Positions 1 through 12,850 are shown, counted from the first letter of the stretch. The stretch is DNA of 64,000 bases from Scatophagus argus (GCF_020382885.2 NC_058497.1:16050330-16114329), one strand, 5' to 3'. Notes: generated from the letters alone by a model not told the origin. Numbers and translations are program-made.

Positions 1-880
1 TAATGGTGAGGCTTAAACGTTGCTCAGGTTTGACAAGCTGTTAAACCCAGAATTTAGCTGCTTGTTTCATTTTAATCTTCTTCTTCTTCTTCTTCTTCTG
101 AATGACAAAAAAGAGTTTTTATTAATAAAGATAATCAACAAATTCTATTTAACCAAAATGTCCCCTTTTGTTTATAAGATATGTGACTGTAACATAAAGT
201 CATAATTACATAGACAGTTATTATTATTATTTACTGCTTCAGTCCATCCTTATGTGTTTCTTACAGTTCATCTAATGTGTCAGTCATGCATCCCAAAAAA
301 TCTGTAAAAACTCTTACAGCGATGGATAATGCAGGCGAAGTTTCTTAGCAGTAAAACTGATATATAAATAATCATCAGGGCTTTGAGTGATGTTACCAGT
401 AACTGTTGCTCAGATTAAGATGTTACTACACAAAGAAATATTAAATCTGAGATCTGCAGACTAACAAACACCTTTAACATCTCACAGTAGTCATCTTATT
501 TTTAGAAGCACACTTTCTTATTCCTTTTAAATTATAAGATGTAATAAAACAAACAAAATTAAGAGATGTCTTATGTAATGAAAATATGTATTTAAGTATC
601 TAATATAGAAATGCAGACAATCTACTGTAATGTCAAAACTCTAAACAGTTCATCAGAATTTTTTAAAAATAACATATGCATAATTTGATTAAAAAACTGA
701 TCTATAAACATGTGCTGTGGTTGTCAGAAAAATAAAACACACATGAAATATGTTAAATCCTTTTAGAAAAGACTGGCCCGTATCAAAACACCATGAAACA
801 TAATCTGGACCATTTAAACTCAGTTGTTTTACATCTCTTTTCGCATTATCAGAGCTTGTCACTGTCCACTGTCGTTTCAG
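1..880. other. intron sequence upstream of the first visible ppp1r37 exon
   Basis: AT-rich sequence with a short TTC repeat near 78-101 and no recognisable exon. It ends in the polypyrimidine tract and AG that precede the exon at 881, so it is read as intron of ppp1r37. The earlier exons of that gene must lie left of the window. Confidence 0.6.
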
Positions 881-3844
881 CCATGCACCCAGAGTCTGGA
901 GACGCTGAACCTCGGCCATAACTCTGTGGGTAACGAAGGGGTCCACAAGCTGAAAGACGGACTCATCGCCAACCGCTCTGTGCTCAGACTGGGACTCGCT
1001 TCCACCAAACTCTCCTGCGAAGGTGGGAGCTCGTGCCTCCGTGCCTCTGCTTTGGTTTTTGTGGATGATTTTACATTTTTTTGATCTGTGCTGTAGGAGC
1101 TGTGGCTGTGGCTGAATTCATCGCTGAGAGCCCCAGACTGCTGCGTCTGGACCTTCGAGAGAATGAGATCAAAACAGGCGGACTGATGGCCTTGTCGCTC
1201 GCCCTGAAAGTCAACACCTCTCTGCTGCGTCTCGACCTGGACAGGGAACCCAAGAAAGAAACTGTGAGTATGGGGGCAAGGCATGAGGGAAGGCGACAGA
1301 GGAGAGAAGGTTAAGGACCTAATGTTATCCTAAGCTGCTGTGGACATTTATTCTACGCTGAGCGTCTGCATGAGGGTTTGTTGACATGTCTTTCTTGCGG
1401 TCCACAAATCCCTTGAAAAGACCAACACAAAGAATGAAATGAAAGCCTGATGTAGTTTATTCCTCTGTTCCATGGAAGCTTTCGTTTAGTTACAATCCCA
1501 AACATACCATCTCGCTGCTGTAAATACTCAATACAGCACCAAATCACCAGTTTACTCCCAGATGTTTTAAAAAATTATTTAGCCCGTCCGTCTGTCTATG
1601 ACCTGTTTTCAAGATTTCTGCCTTCACAAGGTGCAGATGAGCTACAAACAGGGTGTTGAATTAAGTAAAAGTACTAACAGACAAACTAGTGCAACTAGTG
1701 CGTCACTGGTTTTTGTTATAATATGCAGTACATCAGCCATAAACTTTTTTTTATCCTTTTTTTTGGGGCGGGGGGTTGTATACCTTTTTTTAGAGAGCTG
1801 ACAGTGGAGAGATGACAGGAAATAAGGGCAGAGAGCAAAGGGCCACCACGGCACCTGGAGCTTTAGCTGTGTAAGGAGCTGGTTGAGCTATGTGTATGTT
1901 TTTTGTCTCTCAGGTGAAGAGTTTCATTGAGACCCAGCGTGCCCTGCTGGCTGAGATCCAGAATGGCTGCAAGAGGAACTTCATCCTGGCGAAGGAGAAG
2001 GAGGAAACAGAGCAGAAAATGAGACAGTCGACGTCTATGGCTGAAATCGACACAGAGGATGGGACCAGAGAAGAGGAGGAGCAACCAGCATCAGAAGAGA
2101 CAGGGCAGACAGAGAAGAAAGTGGGAGAAGATGGTGAAACAACAGGAAATGAAGGACAGATGAGCACCGAGTCAGGAACGAGCACTGACGCCGGTGCTTC
2201 TCAAGTGAATCCGGAGTCGGACTCGGACACTGACGATGAAGAGGAAGAGGAGGTGGTGACCAAGTCCTCTTCTATGTCAAACTCCTCCGCTCGCCTAAAC
2301 CAGACTGCCCCTCAAACCCACACAGGGGTTGCACAGCCCCTGATCAGTGCCTCGCGTTCATCCTCGTCTGCGGCCGCCTCACCTGCCGGCGGGCCGAGTG
2401 TCATTTCTGGCATCACCGTCACAGAATCTGCAGCTCCTCCCGGCACCCCTCCATCTCCTGGTCGCTGCATATCTGTCTCTAGTCCAGGGAGGGGTCATAA
2501 GATCTTCATGGTAACTCGGGTGGAGAGCCCGCCTGAACAACAGCAGCAGCTACAACTCAAGCTGAGCACACCTGCAGCTCCCAGCCAGGCTAAAGAGGCC
2601 TCAAAGAGACCTGCAGACAAGAACACACCCACTGCGCAGCAGACACAGCCTCCACCTCCTTCTCAAACCCCTACACAAACACAACTGACACAGGAGGATG
2701 TGAAGGAGAGCTCATCTGCTCTGCCAACAGACTGTAAGCTGACAGAGCAGAGTCCTGTAGCACACTTAAAGACCGCACTAAATACTACACACACTCACAC
2801 ACTAGAGCCACAGTCTGCGAGTTATCCCACAGAGCATGTGACAGCTAGCACTTTAGACCAAGAAGCGACAGATCCGAGTCAACAAGCACCAGCCCTGCCT
2901 TCAGATTCCTTATCAGTACAGCTCACTGGAGAGGTAACAGAGAGCACTAAAAGCCCCCAACCTGAGAGAACTTGTGTAGAAAGAAACAAAGAAGGAGAAG
3001 AGGAGGAAGGTCAGAGAAAAGACGGGGGGCAGGTGATGTCCCGTGACATCACAGAAGGAGAGTGTCAACAGCTAGACGGACTGAGTCAAATTCAGACCAG
3101 TATCTCAGCAGTAGAAACACAGCAGCAGCCATTACCGTCTGCTCTTGAACAGCTACAGAATGAGCTAGCGTCTGCCTCAGAAGAAACCCGGTCACAGAAC
3201 CAAACAGAGCAAGAAGGAGATGAAGAGGAGGAGGCAGTGAAAGACACACCAGCCAGCTTCTCAGAAAATGAAAAATCCAGTTTAACAGAGAACAAGTTCA
3301 GCCAGCCAAACCAAGAGGAACCACATCCCAAGCAGGAAGCAGAGGCAGATAAACAGGGACTAGAGCCCGTTCTCTCTGACGAGACCGATCAACAGACACC
3401 ACCGGGAGCTCAGGAGGCAAATCCTCTGGCAGGAGAAGCTTCAAAGAGTCCCGAACCCGCCTCGATTGTGTCCGTCTCCCTGAGCGAAGTGGAGGATTCA
3501 CCTGACGAAAGCTCTGCAGAGGAGGGTGAGTGTTTCACTGAGGCTCAGGAGGAGGAGGAGGAGGTAGTTGCTTCAGCTCTACCCAACGGCCTGAAGCCCG
3601 AGTTCTCCCTCCATCTTCTCGACAGTGAAAGCCCCAAGCCTGGCAGCTGTGTGATGGAGCACGGTGAGTCGCTCTATTCACTGATGTGACTGATGAAATC
3701 GCATGTGCAGTTTGTTTTTGGCGTGAAAATCCTGTTTGATAATGTGTGTTGTGTGTTGATCATGTAGTGAGTGTGAGCTGCGGACAAGACCTGGAGGAGC
3801 TGCTGCTTGAAGCCAGTTTGGAGACGGGCAGAGATGCGCCATGA
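881..3844 (+). CDS. ppp1r37: protein phosphatase 1 regulatory subunit 37 (LRRC68), 3' part
   Basis: Four exons are visible: 881-1022, 1097-1263, 1914-3663 and 3768-3844, ending in TGA. All junctions are GT-AG and phases join exactly, giving 711 residues. The first two exons encode the last leucine-rich repeats (LETLNLGHNSVGNEG, then LLRLDLRENEIKTGG and LLRLDLDREPKKE). The next 583 codons form a low-complexity tail rich in Glu, Ser, Pro and Gln, with a conserved-looking island GHKIFMVTRVESPPE near 2492-2536. The C-terminus (EELLLEASLETG) resembles the end of human PPP1R37. Family knowledge: PPP1R37 binds and inhibits protein phosphatase 1, with the docking motif near the N-terminus, which is outside this window. 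The tail is clearly longer than the human one as I remember it. The 5' exons are missing because of the window edge, not truncation. No other LRR family fits both the repeat sequence and the C-terminus. Confidence 0.93.
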
Positions 3845-4574
3845 GGCTCTGGGGTAAACATTTGTGTAAGTCAGATAGCTCAAATCTAGTGATCTGATTG
3901 GTTGTTAGCCATGGTCTGACAACCCTTTGTAACTGCAATGACGTCCAGTTCCTTCACGTAATTCTGTATCTCTCTGCTTGTAAGTAGCTTTGTCTTGCCT
4001 CTTTCGTATCTAGGCAACACAGTAAGACAATTACAAGTACCGATAGATATCACAGTTTTGTCTAAGAGCCACAAAATGGCAATGTTTAAGATCAGCTTCG
4101 ACCTCTGTGGTGGACTAACTGCAGATGAGTTGCACAGCATGTATTTCCAGGAGAAAAATCACTTGCTGCTGAGCCTTAAAGAAGGCGCCCAGTGATAGAA
4201 GTGAAAAAGTGAAAAGAAGGTCAACAAATTGGAAAAAAACATGCATGCAGTTTTAAAAGTCACCCTAATGATGCTGAGTTGTTTTGTAGTGTTTGTATGA
4301 TAAATGGCATTAATACAAATTAATGTGAACAAAAATAATGACATCAATCTGTAAATAAGCAGCGTTATGTAGTTCAACATGACAAACGAGCATTTATTTT
4401 TCCATAAGTCTATGTAGTGTTAGTGCTGCCTGCGTTGCTGTGTGCCTCATGTCCATCTCACTTTCCGTTTTTCTATAAATCATCGTACTTAAGAGAGTGC
4501 AGTTGCTTCTCGGCTGTCGGGGCCTTGTCCTTCGTCCAATTCATGCCAGAGTTTGTGACGAACACAAGCCATCC

Positions 4575-4615
4575 TACCTGATTACGTGTGACAGATAAAG
4601 TTGATTGATTGATTG
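4575..4615 (+). repeat. possible retroposon 3' tail with TTGA repeats
   Basis: A GATAAAG word followed by tandem TTGA units is a common ending of fish non-LTR retroposon copies. Only the tail is visible and the family cannot be fixed from this fragment. Confidence 0.3.
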
Positions 4616-4733
4616 CTTGATAACACAGCTGATGTATTTGTCTGACTCTGGTGTTTAGACTGAATTGGGTTAAGCTAACAGGGCATCAGGCTAATTTCGG
4701 TCCCTGTGCTAGTGAGTTGCATAACAACTATAC

Positions 4734-4739
4734 AATAAA
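4734..4739 (+). terminator. candidate polyadenylation signal for ppp1r37
   Basis: An AATAAA hexamer about 890 nt after the ppp1r37 stop. Other AATAAA-like words occur nearby (around 4814), so the site actually used is uncertain. Confidence 0.35.
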
Positions 4740-6786
4740 AATCCTAAAGAAGTGACTTCATGCTGAACAAGTAGGTGTGAATAGAAAACTGCCTGCCCAA
4801 AAAACAATATTAAATAAACTGTTGTCTTGAAGACCAAAGTTTAGCTGTGTTTGCACAGTCAGTAAGACGTTTTATTGACAAAACTCTCCACAGTTAAGTG
4901 CTGTAATGGCTTCAGACACATTTTTACTCAACCAAGCTCATTTTTGGTACAAGCTCCTCAGCTGCCATGTTGCTCACAATAACTGAGTTTGTGTTGTGTA
5001 CAATATTTTGTTGTTATTTTGTTTGGTTTTATAAATGATGTCTGCTACATTCAGGCCTGATTCAGATCCTCTCTACCTCAACAGGGCCCCGGAAGACACA
5101 GGAGAAAACCGCACTCGGACAGTTTTGTCTGGCTCTACTACATGACTGGTTGCCCTACAATGTTTTTCTTGTTTCTTTGACTTTACCACCAACATGACCT
5201 TTCCACAAAGGACAGAAGACCTGGTGTTGCAGTCAAATCTCCACACGTGAACGTACAAACAAATTACGGAAAGACACAAAGGACTAAATCATCCTGTCCA
5301 ACTTGACTGTAACTAACAAGCAGTCATTTACATCCACACTACATCAACCAATGAAACACTCATACATGTGTATATTGAGTATGAGGAAGGGGGGACGGGA
5401 GGAGAAACGAAATCACCCTGCTGTCACTACATTTTGTCAATCTGCAGTCTTTAACAAGCAGCTGCCTGTGAGTGAGAAAGAAGAGATGGAGACAAAGGGA
5501 GGAGGAGAAAACACTAACCAAAGACAGAACGCGGACCTTTCTCACAGTTTACTTGCTCTCTTGTGTAGATTTCCACTGTAGTTGGGAAAGTAACTAAAAG
5601 TTTTGTCACATCACACGCACACACTCACACGAAGACTTAGCGGTGATAATGGGGGAAAAACGGGGTTGACGGCACAGTCGGAAGACAAAATAACGGTGAC
5701 GGACCCTGCTGAGCGCACTTGCTGGCTTTAAACACTTGCTCCAGAGGTGCAAGTAGGTCACCGTCAAAAGCTTTTATATCCGAGGAAGCTGAAGATGTTG
5801 AAATGTCTGCTTAAATGTCAACATTTTATGTCTGTGTCCCCACTGTCCTGACCGTTCTCTACCTTCGGGGAGAAAAAAAAACAAAAGAAGAAGAAGAAAC
5901 GCTTAAAGAACCTCTGCCAAAGTGACCTCCTCTCCCGTCTGTTTTCTCTTCGTCTGCTCACTTTGGCCCCTCAGGAATCAGCACACCCCCCACCCGGTCA
6001 GGCTCCTCAGGTCTCACTTGGAGGAGCTGCAACTCCCCTGTCCCTCCCCTGTCTACACTTTTTTGAAACCCCTCGCCGCCCCGGCTTGAAAGTCCAGAAC
6101 TTCTGTGAATGTCGGAAAGCAAGATGTCAGCTTTCAGTTGTTATTTACAGAAAAAAAAACATCTTTTCCTTTCCCTGATGTTCTGCAATTTCAGACGCCG
6201 TAATTACTTTGTTCAGTTAGTCATTGTTGTGTCAAACTCCTTCTAGCAAAGCAGCTCAGTCTCCGTCATCGCCTCCCCTCTCCTTCCTCTCGTTCCTTCG
6301 TCATCTGCTGGTACTTTGTACTGTCTCACCTCTCCATTCCAGCACATCATTTATGTTGCCTTCAAACTCACCACTTCGGTTTTCTGTCTTGTGTGTGTGT
6401 GTTTTTTTTTGTTTGGCTGCTTTGATAATTCAGTTATTTTGTATTTATTTTATAGCTATATGAGCCGTTTTTCTGCTTTATTTTTTTTCCCCATTTCTTC
6501 TTCATTTTATCTTTTATTTTCTTTTGGGGGTTGCTTTTAAAAATTAGCCCTATTTTTTGATGTATATTTCAGATTCAAACTACTAGAGCAAATATTTAGT
6601 TTTGTTTTTTGGGGTTCTGGGCGGGGTAATATGTGTTGGGAGAAAAAGCAAATATGATTAAATGGTTGACCATGGTAGAGGCTGGGCTGCAGTAAAGAAA
6701 GCAAACACAAGGAAGCAGCAAACATAACAGTTCTCCTTGAAGTCCTTGTTGTTGTTTTAACACTACTCTGCTGGGTGACGCTGAGG

Positions 6787-6802
6787 CCACAAGGGGGCGC
6801 TG
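6787..6802 (+). promoter_or_regulatory. CTCF-like binding site
   Basis: CCACAAGGGGGCGCTG agrees with the vertebrate CTCF core CCASYAGRKGGCRS at all but one degenerate position. It stands alone in intergenic DNA between ppp1r37 and the ZnT1-like gene. No occupancy data are available. Confidence 0.45.
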
Positions 6803-8810
6803 CTGGTTGTGTTGTTGTCCATCAGTGGAGACATAACTGAAGGATATCACAGTCCGAACAACAACGTGGTGCAGCCGCTGGCGTCTTCTGCTCATATCCA
6901 GCTCCTGTGCCGAGTCTTTTCACAGCAGAGCAGTGAAACCTACATGAAATATCTTGTTGTTTCGTGAAGAGAGCTGCTTTACCCTGCTTTCAATTTGTCC
7001 CTGAAGCAGACACTGGCAGGTGTGTTGTTTGTTTGTTTACTCCCTCCCTCCAAAAAGGAGCAGCATTCAACACTCCTGCTGCTCTACACCCAATGGATAG
7101 TTTGCCCCCACTGTTTGTTATGCTTTAATTTTTAGAAATTTTTAATAATAATTTGTTAACTTAATTGAAATGTGCTGGTAATCACAAAGATATGTATGGC
7201 GAAATTTGTTCCTCTCAAATAAATGCATGTAATGATTAATGATGTGACTGTATGTTTCAATGAAATTACTCATATTGGGACTTCAGAAATGTCTGAACTC
7301 TGCAGATGAATGCATAAATTGTGTGTCTTTGAAACATCCATGAAAGTGTTTGCTCACAGACCAGTTTTGCAGGCAGTAGACTGCACATATTGCATCTATT
7401 AAACCAATAATGCACAATTAGATGATTAGTCATCAGGCCAACAGTTTTTCCGTTTGGCCCTTAAGGTCCCACACTGTTTCCTGAGTTGTGGCCAAAAAAA
7501 AGCAGAGAAAAGCATTTTTGAGAAGTTCTAATGTTTGCTTTTGTTTCTTGTGACATACTAACTGTAGATAATGTTAGATGTTTCAAGGCTGCTGAAGATG
7601 ATCCAAATAAAACTGAGGCTGATTGTCCACAGTCTCACTTGAAGCCTGACGAGACTGTAGTGAGTCATATGGGAAAGGATGGTAGTGCTGGTAAAAGGAA
7701 AGGGAGCTTTCACGTCATCAACACAGCTGTATGATGATATGAAAATACACTGCAATGACAATGTAACACTTACACATTTACATTTACGTTAAAATACACT
7801 GATAATCAGTCTAGCTGTGTGGTGGTAGACTCAGGTATTTTAAGTGTCAAGTTGGATATATCACAAGCTTCCTGAATAGTGCTGAAATTATGAGTTCAAA
7901 CATCACATGAACACTGTTTGAGAGTCTTGTGATTCTGACAACACTGCTAAAGCAACTAGACGGACGTAAAACACAACAAGTCGCACCTTAATAAGTATAA
8001 ATAATAAGAAAGTTTTTCTTCTTTTTAAATTCTTCAAGCCAAAATTATGTTGATTGTTTTATTCCCCCCCTCTCATCTGTTTTTGCTAACTTTGTTTCAT
8101 GGAATTTATTCCAGTAAAACAAAGGAAACCCCTGACCACCACGCCCCGCAGCTGGTGGGACCCTCACTCCAGGAGACATGTATCCCACAGTGAGGGTGTG
8201 GAGCTGTGGCAGGGGGTGGGGGGTGTGCTGGGTGGGAGCTCTGCTCTGTACAGTACATGTCTGGAATTCCAGACGCTGCACTAATCCTGCCCAGTAACCT
8301 TCCAGCAGTACAGGGAGGGGACATCGTGAGACACTGAGAAGTTATTAAAATGTGATTTTATGAAGCCTGCAACATTTTCAGATGAGCCCAGTGGATCCGA
8401 TGCATCCACCATATCACACAGTATTTCTGACTAAAGTTTTTTCTTAGTATGAACCCCAATCACTGCTTTTTCTGGTTTATGACCCCCCTCATAATAAAGC
8501 TTCTCAGGCAACGTTATCTCCTACAAAATATTTGTGTGTACACAGCAATGTAATTGCTGCCCAGATTATCATCATGGTCAACTGATTTTTTATTAAATGT
8601 CAATAAACAACATGTGCTTCAAGTCACTTACCATTCGGTAATTAAACTAAACATGAACTTTATCTAGCATTAAATTTTAGTTTACTTTGGGTGGCTTGTC
8701 ACTTGCTGAAAATGTGCACGTTAAACTATCCTGGTATTTCACAAGCGTAAGGAAAGTAGTTTTTTGTGTAGCAGAGTTATATTTGCCATTTTTTCCCCAA
8801 TCCTATTCAT

Positions 8811-8949
8811 ACAATAGTTAGACATTCTGGGAGAGATGCTTATTTTCCCTTTTTGCCAAGAGTCTGATAATAAGATTGATACCACTCTCATCATTGTACA
8901 TTATAAAACTACTCCAAACCGAACCTTAGCTTAGCTTATCTTAGCTTAG
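8811..8949 (+). repeat. fold-back MITE fragment, left arm
   Basis: Shares the order of words seen in the other copies in this window: an AATAGTT-ACATT-TGGGA start, GATTGATACCACTCTCAT, and a TTAGCTTAGCTTA block. It is a diverged half copy of the terminal-inverted-repeat family also seen at 12140, 23683, 26465 and 28912. Confidence 0.6.
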
Positions 8950-9347
8950 TGTAACGACCAGCTGATGGCCCAGCTGTTGCTTCCCTTGTACATTTTGACT
9001 GTGGAACAGTTTTACCATGAGCTGTTAAAGCCTTTGGTTAACATGGACGCTGTGCAACACTGCGGTAAAGCTCACACAAAACATCCATACTGCAAAGGAA
9101 AGGAGCCTCATTATCACAGTGAGTTTAATCATTCCTGAAGGCCTGCAGTCACACACGTACACCCGCCATACAGTTTGCTGTTTTTCAGTGCAGTTTCGGT
9201 CTGGATTCTCTCTGTTTTAGGCATTAAAAACATTGTGATACTCACCACATGGTTTTGGTTTCATTGCACCTATGGGGTGATGGTAAAATTCTAGTTGAAA
9301 TAAAACATTTCTTCTTCACCCCAGGGTACAGCGGGGTCCACATCGGT

Positions 9348-9390
9348 ATGAAACATGTGATTGTGCACCTCAGGGTGAACAGCTGAAGAG
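9348..9390 (+). repeat. direct repeat copy A
   Basis: 43 bp aligning without gaps to 10389-10431, about 35 of 43 bases identical by eye, including TCAGGGTGAACAG. A second shared block (TCAGAYGAGCCAGTTTAA) follows at 9471-9488. The family is unknown. Confidence 0.55.
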
Positions 9391-10388
9391 TCTATCAATG
9401 TGCAGTTTTCTTTCTGTAATGTTGTTGGTTTTTTTTGTTTTTTTTGTTTTTTTTAAGATTCACAGGCCGGTCAGACGAGCCAGTTTAATTTCCTCGGTCT
9501 AAGGTACGAAGAAGCTGGACTTCTGTTCTCAGCAGGGAGTCCAACTGGACCAGGATCAGAGATGTTTCATAAGCGTTAATGAGTATGTTGTGTTCTGGTT
9601 GACATTCCAAATGTCTCATACCTACCAACATAGTCAACCACCGCTCCTCAATGTAAAGTACACACTATTTATATAGTCTACCACCAGTATAATATTGACT
9701 CTAATTGGACAACGTAGCGATTTAAGAAACACAGCCAACATTTATAACTTTTGCAGGTTTTGTCCTTTCATTAAATCTTTGTGCAAGAAAAGTGTTCTGC
9801 AGTAGTCGTCAGTCTCTAACTGGAATCAAAAGCGTCTGGCTGGGAGAGAGACTGAGACTCACAGATGTCACACCCAACCACAGTGCGCCGGTATCCCACT
9901 CGCCTGGGCCAATCAGTGACTCAAAACTTGGTTATTGCAGGGCTGGGGTTGTTTGGGCACAAAAAAAAACCAAACATTATCTGCATCCGCCTGAATTGTC
10001 AAACAGCCCACGGGGAAAACTCCTGGTGTTCAGCATGGTTGGTGCAACCATGCCTGTTGTTGATTGGCTACAATAGTGTTGTGTTTTTGTATGTTATTTT
10101 GTCATAATTCTCTCAGTTTTGTAACAACTGTCAGGAATATGTAGTGGCTGGGCTTGCTTTCTGTTCTCGCCTCTACTTTCTGTTCCCATCTGACACATAT
10201 GCACTTCACAATGACAAATGAGATTGGGAATCGAGAACAGCAAGATAACAACATTAGGGCCGTGCAGGCAGGATCAGCAGATTTTTGATGGGGTTTTTTT
10301 TCTAAACTCAGCTGAAAGAAAACATTTGCATGTGTTTTTGCTGTTTCCTGTTTTTCGTGACTCACCACCCTGAGGCAAGATCCTGCAC

Positions 10389-10431
10389 ATGGAACATGCC
10401 ATTGTACGGCTCAGGGTGAACAGTTGAAGAG
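10389..10431 (+). repeat. direct repeat copy B
   Basis: Partner of 9348-9390, 1,041 bp away in the same orientation, with the second shared block at 10474-10491. The gap between blocks differs (80 bp in A, 42 bp in B), so these are old copies of one repeat or of a duplicated segment. Confidence 0.55.
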
Positions 10432-11229
10432 GTTGTTTTGTAGATATTTGTAAATCTAACAAATCACCATCACTCAGATGAGCCAGTTTAACTAAGTAAC
10501 ACTGGGCCAGTAGCTACTCACAAGGGACAAAGGGACAAAAAAATAAATAAGCAAAAACATATAAAAATAAAAACACCACTATTGTACAAACAGTAAGTAT
10601 TCTGAAATAGTCTGAAATGTTGCAAGAAACATAAACTGTGGATGAGCCACACACAACAAAATTACGGATGAGTATTTGAAACTTTTGTATAATAGTGCAA
10701 GAGGAACAAAACGCTCTTAGGAGGAGGCTGGCTGGAAGGAGCACATGATGACACGGTGGCGCAAACATCTTGTTTCTGGCTAAATCTGCAGATCCGCTAT
10801 CCACAATCTGAATGAGTAAATGAGAAACATAAATATAAATGAATGTTAAATAAATACATACAGAGGGGGGATGACACAGGACAATATGGGTATGAGTATT
10901 GACAGGCCCTGACAGCTTTGATGTTGTTTCAAGATGGACCAAAGTGCAACACCCAGACACAGGTGAGGTGAATTTATCAGGGTTTATTCCAGGGTGCTAC
11001 AGCATGAAGGGTAAGAGGAGATGTGATGATGGCTGGCTGGCAGAAAATTGATCAGGAATCAGTACTGAAATGAATATTGATAAAAGTGATTTGGTGAAAA
11101 AATTGAGGGACATTTAGAAGATATTTGCAAGTTTTCATAACTAACTTCATGAATCGGCGGGTAATCTAGATGTGAGTGATTAGGGGACATCTTTTTTTTC
11201 CACATCTTTTTCTCACCCACTCCCAGTTA

Positions 11230-11519
11230 TCACAGGTGTGGCCCCAGGAATCTGTCGTTGGGCCCTGCTTTTTGATGGGGTTGAGGTCAGGGCTCTTTGT
11301 GGGCTAGTTGAGTTCTTCCCCACCAAACTCATCCAGCCATGTCTTTATGGACTTTGCTTTATGCACTGGGGCACAGTCATGCTGGAATAGAAAAGGACCT
11401 TCCCCAAACTGTTGCCACAAAGTTGGAAGCATAGCATCATCCAAAATGTTTTGGTATGCTGAAACATTAAGATTTCCCCTCACTGAGCTAAACATTACTA
11501 TTGCTATTGTAGCTATCAA
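11230..11519 (-). mobile_element. Tc1/mariner transposase remnant
   Basis: The minus strand encodes the C-terminal part of a teleost Tc1-type transposase: LPTLWQQFGEGPFLFQHDCAPVHK, whose Asp belongs to the DDE catalytic triad, followed by KSIKTWLDEFG and then SPDLNPI. A stop codon (TAG) sits where Trp is usual, between EELN and PTKSPDLNPI. The N-terminal DNA-binding part and the terminal inverted repeats are not visible, so this is a dead, 5'-truncated DNA transposon copy. It lies in intergenic DNA and serves no evident host function. Confidence 0.88.
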
Positions 11520-12139
11520 GGCTAACTGAGGCTAATGCTACAATTAGAATTTCATGTGTTCTCATATAAACCCTGTATTGTTTGGATGCCATGTTGAAAA
11601 CTGATCCGCTCAGCATTCAGCTGTACAGGAGGCTACCTGCCCACCACAAACAACAGACAGACATTTAGCAGAGCAATTAGCAGAGCTAAAGAGACAGCTA
11701 TATTTTCCTCCAGAGTTAATGGAAACCAAAACTTAAACAGTTCTCCTGAGGTAAACGAGAAGGTAGTGGAAACCCAAAAAACAGCTTTGTAGGCACAAAA
11801 GATTTGTCCAACCTACCAGGTCTGAGGCCCCTCTCTGTCAGGGACAGTGGCAAGCGATAAAATACTTCCTCATTGGGTCTTTCCTTGGGCTTAGCTGTAC
11901 CTCAGGAATGTGCAGGCGTGCTGGTAGGACAGCAGGGATTTATCCAGTGTCAGTCTGTATCGGGCATGTTGATTCGCAGTCCAGTCGACTGCAACAAACC
12001 CCTACGGCCGTGGCACACAAGAGCAGGGGCAGATGGGAATGCTGCATCAGTGGCGGACAGAGAGGCTGCACCTCCAATAAATACAAAAATATGTTTTAAA
12101 AAAGGTTGTGTCAAAAAGGTTTGACCGATAATGGCCTTT

Positions 12140-12455
12140 CATGCTGAGGTTAGATGAGAGGCTTGGCATCAATTTCCTTTCTGTTCGCTAAACATGAAGC
12201 TACAGCTAGGAGATGTTTAGCTTAGCTTGAAATAAATGCTGGAAACAAAAACAAACAGCTAGCCTGGCTCTTTGCAAAACATACCTACCAACACCTTTTA
12301 GGAAGCTAACTAATTAACACTAGTCTGTTTAGTTAGCTTTAGACCTTTTTGTTGGAGCCAGGTTCTGTTCCCCTTGTTTCCAGTGTTTATGCAAATCTAA
12401 CTACTAGTTATAGCTTCATATTAACACTTCAGACTAGCATCAATCTCCCCATTTC
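12140..12455 (+). repeat. fold-back MITE, both arms
   Basis: The left arm (12140-12345) runs from a GATGAGA block through ATGAAGCTACAGC and TTAGCTTAGCTT to CTAGCCTGGCTCT. The right arm (12346-12455) holds the same landmarks in reverse complement: GAGCCAGGTTCTGTT, TTTCCAGTGTTTATGC and TATAGCTTCATATTAA. The two arms make an imperfect palindrome, the layout of a non-autonomous fold-back DNA transposon. It has no coding capacity. Confidence 0.65.
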
Positions 12456-12789
12456 CATATAATGTTTACAAACTCTTCCTTTAGTTTGCCCTTTAAACAA
12501 CTCTTTCTCCTACAAAGAGTTGAATTCATAAGTAATAAAATGCACCATTGTTCACTCCAGTCTCCAACGCTCTGGGGTTTTGTTGGTATACCCATATTTG
12601 GTTTGGTTTGTCCAGTACGTTGTGGTGGATAATTTTATTAAATGCATACATTTTAAGATTTATCCTAAAATTTGTTGAACATAGCAGCTTGATTGTTCAT
12701 CTGTGCATAAATTATGTCTTGTCCTGTCTCACTGTCTGTATAAAGTGTTAGATGTAGAACCAAATTGTTCCTGGGGAAACATAATTTCA

Positions 12790-12850
12790 TCTCACTGTGT
12801 ACTTGTATATGGCTGAGAAGACAATAAAACCCACTCAACTTGACTTGACT
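12790..12850 (+). repeat. possible LINE 3' tail
   Basis: CACTGTGTACTTGTATATGG followed by GACAATAAAA and CTTGACTTGACTT resembles the 3' end of fish L2-like or related non-LTR elements. Only the tail is present. Confidence 0.35.

Noticed and set aside
10514-10960. 148-codon minus-strand open frame
   Set aside because: Composition is that of chance AT-rich sequence. No domain was recognised and no conserved neighbour or splice site supports it.
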